From NCBI RefSeq assembly GCF_040581485.1, contig NC_090134.1, positions 7,564,001 to 7,628,000 of the forward strand: 64,000 nt of DNA, given 5' to 3'. The notes under the pieces are model-generated. The model saw nothing but the letters and a program-made list of their open reading frames with translations. It did no database searches and was not told the origin of the DNA. This stretch comes from Linepithema humile. Lineage: Eukaryota > Arthropoda > Insecta > Hymenoptera > Formicidae. Below, in pieces: positions 1 through 12,085 of this stretch; position 1 is the stretch's first letter; every line of letters begins with the position of its first letter. The translations under genes and the position numbers were made by a program.

Positions 1-834
1 AAAAACAAGATAAAATAATGTTATACTTAATATTTTTAATTTGTAACTATATTGTTAACAAGCTCTATAGTGCAAATCATTGAAAGATTAAGAGATTGAA
101 AGAGAAGATTGCGAGGATACATTCTTTGGATTCTGAGAGTGAAGAGAGTTCATAAATACGATTCTATAGTGCTGAGTGATGCTCCACAAAGGATTTAATC
201 AAAAATACTTTTTGCAATAAAGTGCAATAATAAATTACAATACGTGTGTGCGTTTTTAATTTCTGTAAAATAATTTTTATAAAAGTAATTAAAATGACTT
301 AATTTCTTCGCAAGTGAAAATGTACACTAAGTATAAAAAAGACGCGACTTTATTTTTAATTTTACTTTTTATAAAAACCTTCACCGAGATAATATTAATT
401 ATCGAGTTGATTAACTACGGAAGTTAGACGTTACACTATCAGTTAATCAAACAATCATAGAGATTTACTACTGGAAAGTCTAATGTAATTTCTAGAAGAC
501 TACAAAGTATTCGAGCAATCGTGAGATATTCTACAATAATATACAACGGAAAAGATCTAAAAATAGAAAGTAATCTTGAGAGATTCAAGTACAAAGAAGC
601 AAAAAAAACAAGGGTTAAAGAGTCTGAAAGTTCATGTATTAAGAGGTCTACAAAGTTGAGGGGCTACAAAATTCTAAAATCTACAGTTCTAAAAATTTAA
701 ATATTCGGTGGTTTAAAAATGTAAAAATGGGGTCGTTCGATAATCTGAGAAACCGAGAGGTTTAAAGCAGACTCTAGGGATGTATGTGAAAACTGCTGTC
801 GTAAATTCGTCGTCCGCAGTTCACTGGCGATAAT
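1..834. other. AT-rich non-coding stretch
   Basis: No gene is visible. The stretch is AT-rich and carries loosely repeated short words of the type 'ctacaaag' and 'attctaaaa', especially at 480-720. They resemble the degenerate quasi-periodic repeats seen elsewhere in the window. Confidence 0.5.
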
Positions 835-1071
835 ATGCCAAGAATCACTTTCTCTAAAGAACTGCGAAGTTTCGATTATCCCCTTTATGTACTGCAACCA
901 TTAGCTCTGGTCCCGGGTATCCGGGGTTGCCATAGTAACGTTGCAGCTCCTACCCCGTGCTTCCTGACCACCCCTTCTTTTTGCGAAAGCTTCGTGAATA
1001 TTCGTGAAGTAACGCGACGGGATTTTATCCGTCTTATCTCCTCTATTGAAGACGAAATCTTCAAATCGTAA
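835..1071 (+). CDS. Isolated 78-codon ORF, doubtful
   Basis: An ATG-initiated open frame of 78 codons lies in a small island of higher GC inside very AT-rich DNA. I do not recognise the protein. It has no clear signal peptide, membrane segment or known motif. No promoter, splice site or poly(A) signal links it to a gene. The DNA it covers includes a perfect RFX X-box (926-939), so this island may be regulatory DNA that happens to be open in one frame. Probably not a gene, but recorded because the composition changes sharply here. Confidence 0.15.
   Translation: MPRITFSKELRSFDYPLYVLQPLALVPGIRGCHSNVAAPTPCFLTTPSFCESFVNIREVTRRDFIRLISSIEDEIFKS
926..939. promoter_or_regulatory. RFX X-box motif
   Basis: The 14-mer GTTGCCATAGTAAC matches the palindromic X-box (GTNRCC, short spacer, RGYAAC) bound by RFX factors at promoters of ciliary genes. 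Such sites usually lie within a few hundred bp of a start site. The gene it would serve is not visible, and could lie to the left of the window. Confidence 0.5.
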
Positions 1072-2060
1072 TTTTGATTTACGAAATGATTGATTACACT
1101 AATTATAACTGCTTGACTATATCTTTCGTAAAAAAAAATAAAATTAAATATTTTATAGTTTTTTGATTAATTTGCTTTACACTATTGTTTATATATGTTA
1201 AATATTTATCCTATCATTTAAAAATTACAAAATATTATATTGCAAAAATATAAAGGGAAAGTTTAAGATCCTAAAATTCTAAGAAAAAGGAGATTAAGAA
1301 TTTAAAGAACTAATTACAATCCAAAGATGTAATTATCTACAAATCCTAAAATTCTAATATTATTATGCATCTATAGATAAGAATCTAATAATCTAAAAAG
1401 TCTAGATTCTAATATTATTAGCTATATCTATTAGTAAATAAAGTCTAAAATTTAGATATATAAAAGTTTTAGGCGTACAAATAATTGTAAACACACACAA
1501 AAGATAGCTAGTTAAAGAGATTAGAAGACTAGAAAATCCAAAATTCTCGAGAAAACTATAAGAATTCACAGATTCAAGAATTACTTGAAATTCTTATTGT
1601 AAAGAAAGAAGAGTTGAAGAATTAAATAATCCGGAGAATTTCAGTTTCAGAATCTCAAGATACGATATCATAGAGAGATAGCAAGGGGATGACAAACAAA
1701 TAGATGGCTTACCAAACTTCGGAAGCCGATTATTTAAACACCAAGAAATCCCAGAATCGATAACTGCAAGATTCGAAATGTTAGAGAAAAAGATATTCGA
1801 GAATATCACCCGAGGGTGCATCCGAAGACTCGGACCAAGTCGAAAGACCTTTGACATATTAGCAGTCCTGGTGCGACAAGGGTTGAACTCAAGCCTTTAC
1901 AAAAACTACCATTCATAGAGCATGATATCGTTAGGCACAAGGAAAATCTTGTATGGACAAAACAGATAAATAAACAAACAGACAGACAGATAGACCAAGC
2001 AACCCGTGTCCACTGGGGGAAAGGAGGTGTAAGAGAAGAAGAGAGGAAAGGACCCGTCAC
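1072..2060. other. AT-rich non-coding stretch
   Basis: No gene seen. It contains quasi-repeated 'aatctaataatctaaaaagtc'-like words (about 1260-1560). From about 1650 it grades into a more mixed-composition segment leading to the GC-rich block that follows. Confidence 0.5.
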
Positions 2061-2496
2061 TGATCACCTTGGTGCTGCATTCGGCAGTTATCACCCCCGG
2101 CTGTCGCTCCGCTTGTCAACGACGCTCTCCGCTGAGTAGTCGCTCGACTGGTCCAAGTATCAATGGCTGTGCACGTCGTGCCGCGAGTATATCGAACGGC
2201 CGTACGAACGCGGGACGACAAAGGAGGAAGAGCTCGATCACAGCAGTCTTTGTTTTTTTTTTTTTTTTTTTTTTTTGTTTTACCGCCGTTCTCGCTTTCC
2301 GGACTTACTTTTGTCGCGGCTCTTACGCGCCTTCATCGGCCAGCAAGCGCGCAACACTTTCTGCTCGGCCTGGTCTTGATATATCAGCAGCGAGATGGGA
2401 TATCGGGATTCGATTTACCACCACTGATCGGCGCGACGCATCCCGCGACACGCTTTCCGGCGAGGAACTCCGCGCGCGCACGGAGCGGGGGAGAGA
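2061..2496 (+). promoter_or_regulatory. Candidate promoter and 5' non-coding exon
   Basis: The sequence switches abruptly from AT-rich to GC- and CpG-rich, as at insect promoters. On the plus strand the block ends in a good splice donor, GAGA|GTAAGA, with GT at 2497. It could be a non-coding first exon for the plus-strand gene that starts coding at 5281. Several overlapping open frames exist on both strands, as expected by chance in GC-rich DNA, and none looks like a protein. The strand and the link to the downstream gene are inferred. Confidence 0.3.
2253..2276. repeat. Poly(T) tract, 24 nt
   Basis: An uninterrupted run of 24 T. It sits inside the GC-rich promoter-like block. Confidence 0.9.
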
Positions 2497-4976
2497 GTAA
2501 GAATGGATGGATCACCACGCAATTGCGGATGCTGCGCACGGGATGCTGCTGGTTGCTGCTGCCTCCGCACTGTCGCGACGCCGAACGGTGGTTGCGGACG
2601 CGTAGATGGTGCCACACTGAACCACTTAAGGGGTTCGTGGGAAAGCGTGCCACACGTCACTTTCAACGCGCAAGTGCGGCGATCTTCGACAGCTTGTGGT
2701 AGCGACGGCTCAACGAGAACTTCGAGTGACTTTGAGCGAAATCACTCCGAATATTAACAGTCGGAAATTCTGGAAAATTTTAAAGATGTTGAAAAACTTG
2801 GCTTCAAGATAATAGATCTGAATTTTCTGGCTTTCTCTAATTTAAGGAATTAAATTTAGCTAGCCGACAATAAGTGGATGTTGGAAAGCAAGAGATACAA
2901 ACTTAAACAGAATTGTTTAATATTTAGCAAAACAAAATTAATTCCTTCAATTAGAAAGAGTTAAAAAATTTAGATCTATTCCAGCTTGATAGAATTTTGA
3001 ATAAAACATTAGGCAGAGGAAAAATAAAACCACAGCTATTAAACGAGGTCGACGAAGACGACCTTACACGTTTAACAACTATAAAAGTCTTGAAAGCCTC
3101 AAAAATAGAAGTCTTGCAACTCTTGAAAGTCTTTTAAAAGCTTTGGAAGTCCCGAGGCATTAAAAGCTCTCACGAAATAATAAACATCGTATAAAGCCGC
3201 GCATATACTTGCCACATCCTGATATTATATCATTCTATCACGGTAGTATAGACGATACTGTAATGTCTTACATTACAAGAAAGATAATAGACACATCAAT
3301 ATATAATAGACTTATCAGTACTTTGCTATTTAAAAAAATGTGACGACAAGCAGAATACGTTTGCACTTGTATCGATCCTGTTGTCTTATTTTTCATATTT
3401 ACTTCAATTAAATTAACTCAAAATCCATTTAATACAAAATTTTTGTACAAAATGGAACTTTTATAAATTTTTCTACTCACGTACAATTTTGTTGTTTATA
3501 ATATCGAATTTTTTAAATATCTTAATGTATACAATTGCTGTTATCTACATGAGTTTCTTATTCAAACTCGTATAATTGAAAAACTCACAATGACATGAAT
3601 AATACAAAACTATCGTGATACTGCAAGAAATTAAATCAGCATATCATATCACTCTATGAAATGTCTCAGTGATATGGAACAAGTCTGTACGCGGTTTTAT
3701 ATCATAAAACTGATAATATTATTGTTAAATATTTTTAGCTCATCAACGTTTCTTTAATAATAACTCTATTATTAAAGTAACCTGCCGTGAAATGTCATTG
3801 TAGCTGACAAGTTAGGCCACCCCAATTGCTAGCCGTCATAATTTAAAAATAGACTGTCCATTAATCCTGTGGACACCATAATCATCAAAAAATACTAATA
3901 TATTTGACTGACAAGTTGTCAAGTTAAATATGATTCTAATAATAACAAAAGTTCTTTTTTAATGTTCCAATAAATTAAAATTATCAATTAATTTCTTAAT
4001 TTATGATAAATTTAATAATTTCTATAAAATCCTAATTATAAATTTAATATTAATACTAATATATTAATATTAATATTTTTTCAGAATTCATCAATGTTTG
4101 TTTAAAATGTTTTGACAGGCAATATTTAATTTTCTTTTCAACACTTTGTACGTCTATTCTTTAGAAATGCAATTTTTCGACGAAGTAAAATGGATCAATC
4201 TCATTGGTTTTTGCAAAAATAGCAGACAATTATTAATTCACATTCTCACACTTACGTCATATAGAGTATAAAACGTCAATATCTTCTGGAATAATTGGCA
4301 CATTTAGCTTAGGTATAACGCATAAAAGCTTTAATATTTCAATAATATAGCAATATGGGATGGCAAATAAATTTCCGATATGCTGTATAAATATTTAAAT
4401 ACCTCATCAATATTGAGTATCATTTTCGTGTTTTGAGTGTTGATATTTATCGATGCTTACCTCATTTTCTCTTCTTATATTCCATTCCTTATACATTTCT
4501 GTGTAAACTTTTGTCATATCATGTATGTAATCTATCTGTCTTCTGTAAATTTTTTAAGAGCTCTTGGCGAATCTCACGACTTCTGTGTAAACAAACATGC
4601 GAGTCGATGTAAAAGTAGCACAGCGGCGAGAATCTGAGTTTGTTCACAACGCTATTTGCTGAGACATATATTTCAAAAGAATATTGCTGAACATTATACC
4701 ACAAAAGTTCTCTTTTCTTTCTCTTAATCCACCGTAATGTTTCCTACAATATTCGTGACATACGTGTTATAAATTAATCAAATTTTACTTGAAAAAAATA
4801 CTTAATTGTAACAAACTCACCAATAATGATTAAACTTACAATTAGATGAATTCTTGACACGCAATAATCTTATTACAAATCTTGCATACTTCCACTGCAA
4901 ATTTTTAGATACGACTATAACAAAATGGCGGATAAGACGCAAAAAGATTTATGACTTGAAGTTAGCTATCTCATTG
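2497..4976. other. Mostly AT-rich non-coding stretch
   Basis: The first 260 bp remain GC-rich. The rest is AT-rich with no gene seen. Positions 3080-3170 hold repeated 'aagtcttgaaag' words. If the plus-strand gene at 5281 is transcribed from about 2.1 kb, this would be its first intron. Confidence 0.45.
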
Positions 4977-7900
4977 TCAGACTGTCCATCCTTCTTCTAG
5001 CGTAATTCTAGAGGTATTTTCGCGATTAAGATTGGCGTTCGATTTCTCCAGTGACGGATCGATGATGATTGGAGGGTGTTCTATCAAAGTTGGCATTTCC
5101 GATATTTTGATTTTGTGCACGGGGACCAATCGATGAGTAGCTTTTCCGGCACGGTGGTACCATCTAATGATATCAATTTGACGGTACTTCAAGATCCACG
5201 CGGCTAGCTGCTGAGAATGCGACTTTACGGTGTTTCGCGCTAAAAGTCAGTCAGGCTCGAATTCGAAATCGCGGTTGGGGATGAGCGACGGAGCAGACGA
5301 AATTCCGCCATACAGCAGCAGCAGCATGAATATCGCCGGCGATATCGCCCAACTGTCCTACAAGGAGCTACAGGCCCTGGCCCTGAGGTACCGTGTACCG
5401 GGTAACGTCAAGGTGAGCTGTCATCGTCGTCGCGACGCTGCTGTCGGTGCCGATCGGCCGTCTCTCTACTCGTTTCAATTCTATTGTTCGTCGTCGTTTC
5501 TTCGTTCTTCGAGGCAATTAATCGAAATTACGACCGGTGTAACCGATCCTCAAGCCTATCATGGTGGCGGTGATTCAAAGAGATTTGACATCCCAAAGTC
5601 GTACTTGATCGCGTTGGCCGGATTTCGGGTTCGTTTAGGGACATGATTTGGGCGGATACGGGGAATTCTAACCAAGATTAATTATACCAGAAGTCGACGT
5701 AACGTCAAAGACGTCAATCGTGGCGAAGATTGTGCTAATCATGACTAACGGATATTCGCTTTGGAATTCGGTCCGAATGTCGTTATCTGCCTATTCCTTT
5801 CAAGCAGATATAGATAATCGTTGTGAGAAGGCTACTTTTGGCGAACAGATAATCAAATGTTCTTCTTTCGGTTGAGATTATGATGGGAGAAGAAATGCGA
5901 AATCTTAACCATGATTAAAATTATTCGACCATGATTAAAAATCTTAACCATGATTAAAATTAACTTGTCGATGAAATAATTAGGTCCGTTTGTTTTCTTA
6001 TACTTTATATACTTTGTTCCTTTGTTTCTTTTTTTCACCAAGAAATATACATTTATTTCGTTTGAAATACAGAATATATAGTTGAGATAAACGTCATTTT
6101 CATAAACTTGAGTTATTACTTCTGTATTTATTTATTATTTATTTGACTGTTTTTCCTTGTAACTTTTGCAATATTATTAATTATTTAAAATTGACATATT
6201 TAATTTGATCAAAATTGTATTATCTTATAAACTGTTATTGTAATTGTAAAATATCTTTCAAATTTTTAACTTTGACAATGAATAATTTTATCTGTTAATC
6301 TAGATGATTTTATTATTTTTTAAATTATTTACGTAAGAATACACTATGTAATTCTATTGCAAATATAAAGAGAACGTTTTTAGATAAAATATTTTTTAAA
6401 TTCTAATTTGCTCATATATTTTTTTTTGTAAAATGTTTTCAAACTTTTGATTTTTGTGTTTTAACATAATCTTGATTACAGAAAAAGGTGTTGGTCAAAG
6501 TTCTGCAAGCTGCCAGAAGCGGAAATGAAATGGAGTTCAGTCGACTATTGCAGGAGTTGAGAAAGAATCGTAAGAGAAAGGCAAGGAAATCAAAGGATTC
6601 CAAACTCGGGATAACATCAACGCCGCTACATAGTCCTGATTACATTATGGCTGACGACGATTATTACTGTCAGCAACAACAACAGCAGCAACAGCCACAA
6701 GCCCCTTATCAGTGGGTAAGTTATTAGAAATTTAATTTTGCAATTTGACTTATTAAAATTAATTATCATGTCAAATAATTAATATTGTATGTATAGAATT
6801 AATGTTATTATTGTAAAATATTTAGTCTGCTAGATTGTTTCGTAGGTAAAATGCTTTTCGTGTCTAAAATCTTACATGCTCTACAATGGCTGTTAATGGG
6901 TATCAATTTATTTTGATTAATCTCAATAAATTTTTTTACATTTTTCAATATTTGACAAGTATGTGGAATCTCACTTAGTATCTATTATATATGTATTATT
7001 ACGTTACATTGTAATTAACCACAGTTACAATTATGTAATAACTCCTATAAACTACTATTGTATCGCAACGTTGCATTACTATTTGTTTTGCGATGCAGCG
7101 ATCAAGCGGCGTTGATTGACTTCGGGCAAGTTTCCGTCTATTCTGCAGATCGGCGCTGAAGAGGAGATAGTGAGTAAGGACGATGACAAGTTCCCGCACT
7201 ACGAGGAGTTCAAGCAGTTTTTGCTGAAGAGGATCCAACGCGAGTTCCAGGCATGCGACAACAATAACAACCAAATGCAGGACTTGCACTTGGACACTAT
7301 TGTGGATCTGCAAAGCGCGCCGATATCACCGAATTTGCAAATGATTCCTCTCGACGGACAGAACTATCTTAAATCGAATCTAATCAACGATGCAGACCCA
7401 TTGGCGATCTCCTCGGTCGACAGATCGAGTTATCAAGTGCTGAAAGAGCCCGAGGGAAGTTCGCAGGGGTCGTTTCTGCTGAAAAGGATGCTACAGGCGC
7501 CGGTAGGCGCCAATCTAGGCGAAATCGCTAGTTCGCTCTTTTGGGCCAGCAATCTGCTGGACAATTCTGACACTCTAACTGCCGAATCTGAGAGCAACGA
7601 GAATGAGGATCGCGAATTGGACGAGGAATTGGCATTGGAAGAACATTTTGCGGACACCAACGCCAACGATTATTGTTTATTGAAAAATAACAAGGGCGAG
7701 TACCTGCTGAACGAGGCAAACTTGATATCTCAGCAAGTTCCCAGCGTGCTGCCCGCCGACGATCAGTACAGATTTCCCAACGAAGTGAACAATCGGCCGA
7801 ATAACTCTTACCAGAACTGGACAATTACTAGTGTGACGGAAGTGCCTAATGGCGATTTGCAGTCCCCCAAAATTTTCCACGCGATCTACTACAACAACAC

Positions 7901-10248
7901 GGATCCTACCATGACGGCTGCGAACAACAATATGACTTATCAGTATCCGAACGACACTGCCTGCAATGGCGGTCAAAACTTTTTCAACTTTGATGCACAA
8001 GACACTAATTCATATGCGACCGGCACGGACATGATGACCACGAACAATTCCAACGATATTTATTATCTGCAAAATTTTGGCAAACACAACGGAGAAATGG
8101 GAACAGAATATTTCCGCAATGTCGATACTTTCGGACAGAATAACGCTCAGCAAAATGTCTACGCGAACAATCAACAGTATCAGTATTTTTATCCTCGACC
8201 TGAGGAGGCGATTGATCCGATAAACGAAAGATTAGAACAACAGCAAAGTAACGTTATGGCAGAAGTACAAAATGATGTTGTCAATCAAGAAACTGTTACG
8301 GAGAATTTGCACAGACCGATAAATGGTGAGCGTTCTACTTACACCTTTCATTCCAAACAAATAAATACAATGTAATATATAAAATATTTTATAAAAATAT
8401 TTTTCGTATGTAACATCAATTGAGACTTTTGCGAAGGGCAGCTTTTATTTCTCGATATTTTCTAATGTTTCAATCAAGAACTAAACGACCATTTCATTAA
8501 TTAGGAACAGTGGAGCCATTCTGGCCAAAATGGACCGCTCAGACCAACAATAATTTGGAAAACACCCTGAACTATCACATATCCAAACAGGTGGACTATT
8601 CTAAATTGAATATGACGTCCTGCGTGTACTGTTACGAGGCGCCGATCGTCATGCATCAACCTAGTCACGGTTCTATTCCGACAGATTCTGGCTGCTGGCA
8701 TGAGCGAAGATACACCGCCGAGCAACGACAACATTCCTTTTTGCCGTATTGGATGCTGTACAACGACACATCACAGGGTATGCGAATGACGAATATGTCT
8801 AGTGATCCTATGATGCCGTCGCACGCGACCACTATCCCTAGCAATGATAATTTGAAGGACATCGTCCACGACACTTCCGTGGCACCGATCAACGATGTGT
8901 GGATGAATGAATACGAGCCGGTGTCTATCGCCGATGAGATGAACGTTCACGTGTCGGATCCGCTTTTCTGCAACGTCGCCGTCGATCGGATCGACGACAT
9001 TCCGGACACGCCGGATATCACGAAAACTTAAAGTGAGTTCGAAATATTTATGACAGTAAATAAGCAACATTAGAGTAAACGAGACGGGGCTTGCAAGTGG
9101 AACGAATAAAAGTGTTCTCCAAAAGCGACAGGGTAATAATATAGTTTTTCCGAAACAAGCATAATTCTTTTGTTTCTAAGTGCGGGGAGAGCGTTGAATT
9201 GTTATTGTTCCGAGAACGAACTTAGTCTTTTTATATCTTTGTTAATCGCACAATAACAATTAAACAACTATTTCGCGAGATTGCCACTTGCTAATATGAG
9301 ACTTCGTCCATACATTCGTCCATATCGCTGATAAGTGATACGCGTAATTATTTCTATTGATTAGAATAAAAATAGGAGCGATATCCAAATAGAAATCAAT
9401 AGCAAACAGAAATGGAATAATCGATATCTCCTTAGGAGACAGACTAAATCTATTTCTAAATGCATACTTTTTCTATTTCAAATTGTTGTATGTTTTATTT
9501 TGACATAGAAACAATCGTCCTTCAGAATTCTAGCGTTCTTTCTATTCTTTATATTAGAGAGAAGTAAAAAGATAAAATAACGTAAGAAAATAAATAATAA
9601 AACACATTAAATACTCTTAATTAAATACTCGAACTTGTTTACGTAAAGTTATGATACTTTGCATCGTGAGAATTATTTTTTTCATGTGCAAGAAAGAAAG
9701 AATTAGTAGAGTTTTTATATTATATATAGGATTTACATATGTTACATCCTGTATATTATATAGAAAATAGATAAATAATAGAAAATAAAAAATTATTATA
9801 TACTTATTAATAAATAATTAGTAGAGTATTCTTATGTTAGATTATACAGCGAGATAGTAGGATTTTGTATATTTTAATATATAAATAAATAAAGTTTACA
9901 TATATGCATCAAAAAATCTACGTGCGTGCATCTAATTTACATGCATTTAATACGCTTCATTATTGGAAAACATATAAACAAACATTGACAAACATTAATT
10001 ACGAATCAAGAATTGATTATCTTGAAAAATTGATAGAAATGTGATCGTGACTTTAAGCCACATCAAACTTTTTCTGACTCACCCGATATGGCACCTGGTT
10101 GAAACTGCGAGCGGATGTAATTCTTCAATTTCATCGAAATCGATTCCTTTCTTCTTCCTCCTCCATATGCTCTTATTTCGCTGTCCAGATCGCCTGAATT
10201 CTTTTTCCGTCCCGGAGATCTCCCCGGCGTCACGTGTACACTATACAT
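4977..10248 (-). CDS. Putative two-exon gene enclosing another gene
   Basis: Two minus-strand segments join in frame. Exon 1 (10248 down to 10083) starts at an ATG in a good context (aacgaaaATG), encodes 55 codons plus one base, and ends at a strong donor, CGG|GTGAGT. Exon 2 (5239 down to 4977) follows the acceptor CTTTTAG, supplies the missing two bases and runs 87 codons to TGA. The product would be 142 aa. The N-terminus is basic and Gly/Arg/Lys/Ser-rich with no signal peptide. The second part has a stretch rich in aromatic and basic residues (WILKYRQIDIIRWYHR). I do not recognise the family. The 4.8-kb intron would contain the whole coding region of the plus-strand gene (5281-9031), and exon 2 ends only 41 bp upstream of that gene's ATG. 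Upstream of exon 1, the GC-rich block at about 10.55-10.76 kb could be the promoter. The phases agree, but a one-in-three chance match cannot be excluded. Confidence 0.4.
5281..9031 (+). CDS. Uncharacterised SAP-like, Asn/Gln-rich protein
   Basis: Four coding exons (5281-5412, 6482-6715, 7149-8325, 8505-9031) join in frame into 689 aa. Donors are AAG|GTGAGC, TGG|GTAAGT and ATG|GTGAGC. Acceptors are GATTACAG, TTCTGCAG and TTAATTAG. A nearer acceptor at 7098 would hit a stop, which supports 7149. Residues about 23-56 (LSYKELQAL then VPGNVKKKVLVKVL) resemble a SAP-type helix-extended-helix motif, which often binds nucleic acid. The first intron splits it. A basic cluster at 71-86 (RKNRKRKARKSK) looks like a nuclear localisation signal, followed by a run of eight Gln at 108-115. 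The rest is acidic and rich in Asn, Gln and Asp, with a Cys/Trp-containing patch in exon 4 (SCVYCYEAP). Nuclear location and a role in transcription or chromatin are inferences. I do not recognise the family name. An earlier GTG-led extension to 5230 is open, but the ATG at 5281 is the natural start. Confidence 0.75.
5902..5963. repeat. Short direct repeats in intron 1
   Basis: The word 'ccatgattaaaa' occurs three times here (near 5909, 5930 and 5949), two copies preceded by 'aatcttaa'. This is a small imperfect tandem repeat. Confidence 0.7.
9032..10082. other. 3' untranslated and intergenic DNA
   Basis: This begins with the presumed 3' UTR of the plus-strand gene ending at 9031. The remainder is AT-rich with no coding signal. 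If the minus-strand two-exon model is right, it is also intronic for that gene. Confidence 0.5.
9105..9110 (+). terminator. Poly(A) signal AATAAA
   Basis: A canonical AATAAA lies 74 bp after the stop codon at 9029-9031. It is the first such signal downstream and a plausible cleavage signal for that gene. Confidence 0.5.
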
Positions 10249-11258
10249 TTTCGTTGATACGTCGCCGATGTTTAATAATTAAATCTCCTGTCAGTTGATA
10301 TAAAAATAAAAGTGCTTTGCCTGCAAATCAATATAAAATAACTTTATAATACTTTACACAACTTAAAGTATATATATATTTCTTTTTATCTTATTTAATC
10401 TGCCCGTTTATTGCAGATACAAAATAGAAACTTTTGCAAATAGCGACTGCTTTTATCGCGTTTCGTTTTACTAAGCTCATTAGAATTTAAATAAATCTCA
10501 CGGGTCTTTGGATTACGACTTCCTTGTTTCACATTTCTTCTCACCTCCGAAAGTCGAGAGGGTGAAATCGGCGGTGCGAGTCGGCGCGCAGTTCGCGAAA
10601 GACTGCGCTTGAAGTGCGTTAAAGCGAAGCAGGTAAATGCTGCAGCAGACTGCCGCTTGTATGTATATGCATATACACGCCGTGGATGCAACGGGGTTGC
10701 ATTTGAGTCGCGCAGTTTTAATGAGGTGCTCCGCAGCGCTCCGCGGCACTAATTATACGGACCACTTCAAACACTTTTCTTACGCCTCTCCACAAACCTG
10801 AGCTTGCTATGAGAACGTGAAGGCTTGATTAATTAACTGGCCTTAATTAGTGAGCTTTCTCGACTAAAATATTCCATCATTTCGTACAATATAATTAAAT
10901 ATATTTTCATATATTCTGTGAATCATTTTATATGTTTCTACAAGAAAATTCTCGTTATAATTTTTGTTGTATTGTACAAAGTATGTTGCAATCTATTTCC
11001 ATTGCAAGAACGGTACTATGGTTCCTTTCATATATATTATCTAATTTTCGGGGTATATTAGTTGTGTACAATAAGGGACAATCGCGCGGGGCATTCATAT
11101 GTATTTTTTCGTACTTATTACAATATATATATAATTCATACTTATTATTCCAACTATTCATAATTACTCCAACAAATGTTTAAAATACTTGGAAAAAAAA
11201 GATAGGATCATCAAATCTTTGTTTCACTTTTCTATGCAGCCTGAATGTCACTTGTCTG
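10249..11258. other. Intergenic DNA with a GC-rich block
   Basis: The part at about 10.55-10.76 kb is GC- and CpG-rich and could be the promoter of the putative minus-strand gene starting at 10248. The rest, up to the stop codon of mRpS26, is AT-rich and would include the mRpS26 3' UTR. Open frames here are short and show no protein-like features. Confidence 0.45.
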
Positions 11259-12085
11259 TCATTGCTCAGCAACCGCCGGTATCTGCGTCCCTTCAATGGG
11301 CGAATCCGGAAGATACTTCCCCTCATACCAGTTTCCTTTCAAATCCATCGCGCGATTATGATTAACGGTATTCGTTAAACATTCTTCAATCGCTGCATCT
11401 ATATTATCTGCGGTGATGAATGTAACAGCTTCCTGTTTGGCTTTTCTGATCCGTTCGTCGATCTTCTTCTTCTGCTTCTCCTGCCGCTGTTCTTGCTTCA
11501 GCAACTTCTGCAGAATAATCTCCCTTTTGCTCTCCTTTATCTTGGCCAGTCTGGCCTCTCGTATCTTCGCCACTTCTGTATTCCATTCATCATTTATGGC
11601 GCTACACTTTTCAAAGTCTTTCTCCTCTGCTGCTTTCATAGTCGCCTCATCATATTGCACTCTGTTTCTTTCCTCAACTTCAACGAAATATGACCTGAAA
11701 TACATCATACATTAATTTCTGAATAAAAATAGAAGAGTTTTTATATACGGATTTCTAAATAATCACTATCTAGAATCTTTTTCAGCCAAAAATAAAAAAT
11801 AACAAATTTCAGGATTATAGATTATATTTTGCATTTGCACCTAAGTGATGTCATGTATGTCCTGTAATTGTTATATAAACGTTGCAACTCCTGTTTATCC
11901 ACTTCTGGTATAACACGTTTCTTTGGTACTCGATATAATTTCGATTTTGCTGTAGGTAACCAAATTGGTTTCCTCTTCCAACGCACACACTGTGTATAGA
12001 CAGAATTTGGGATGAAAGACTCGCAGAGCCTGGTGGTACTAATTGTCAGAGTGCTGGCGTTCATTATCTTTATGGCCTGCATCAT
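11259..12085 (-). CDS. mRpS26: Mitochondrial small ribosomal subunit protein mS26
   Basis: A component of the small subunit of the mitochondrial ribosome. Two coding exons, 12085-11841 and 11694-11259, join with donor CTTAG|GTGCAA and acceptor TTTCAG to give 226 aa. The first ~33 residues are poor in acidic residues and contain scattered Lys and Arg, as in a mitochondrial presequence. Then comes the family hallmark RWKRKPIWLPTAKSKLYRVP, followed by a long charged helix with many Glu, Arg, Lys and Gln, and the conserved element VTFITADNIDAAIEECL near the C-terminus, matching human MRPS26 in order and spacing. The start was chosen at the ATG just after an acceptor (TTTTTTTCAG|TTCTAAAAATG), so the 5' UTR is itself probably spliced. 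The 22 open codons upstream are then intronic. Confidence 0.92.

Noticed and set aside
2069..2757. Overlapping open frames of 84-179 codons on both strands
   Set aside because: All cross the poly(T) tract or GC-rich block, overlap each other in several frames, and show no motif. Treated as promoter-like DNA.
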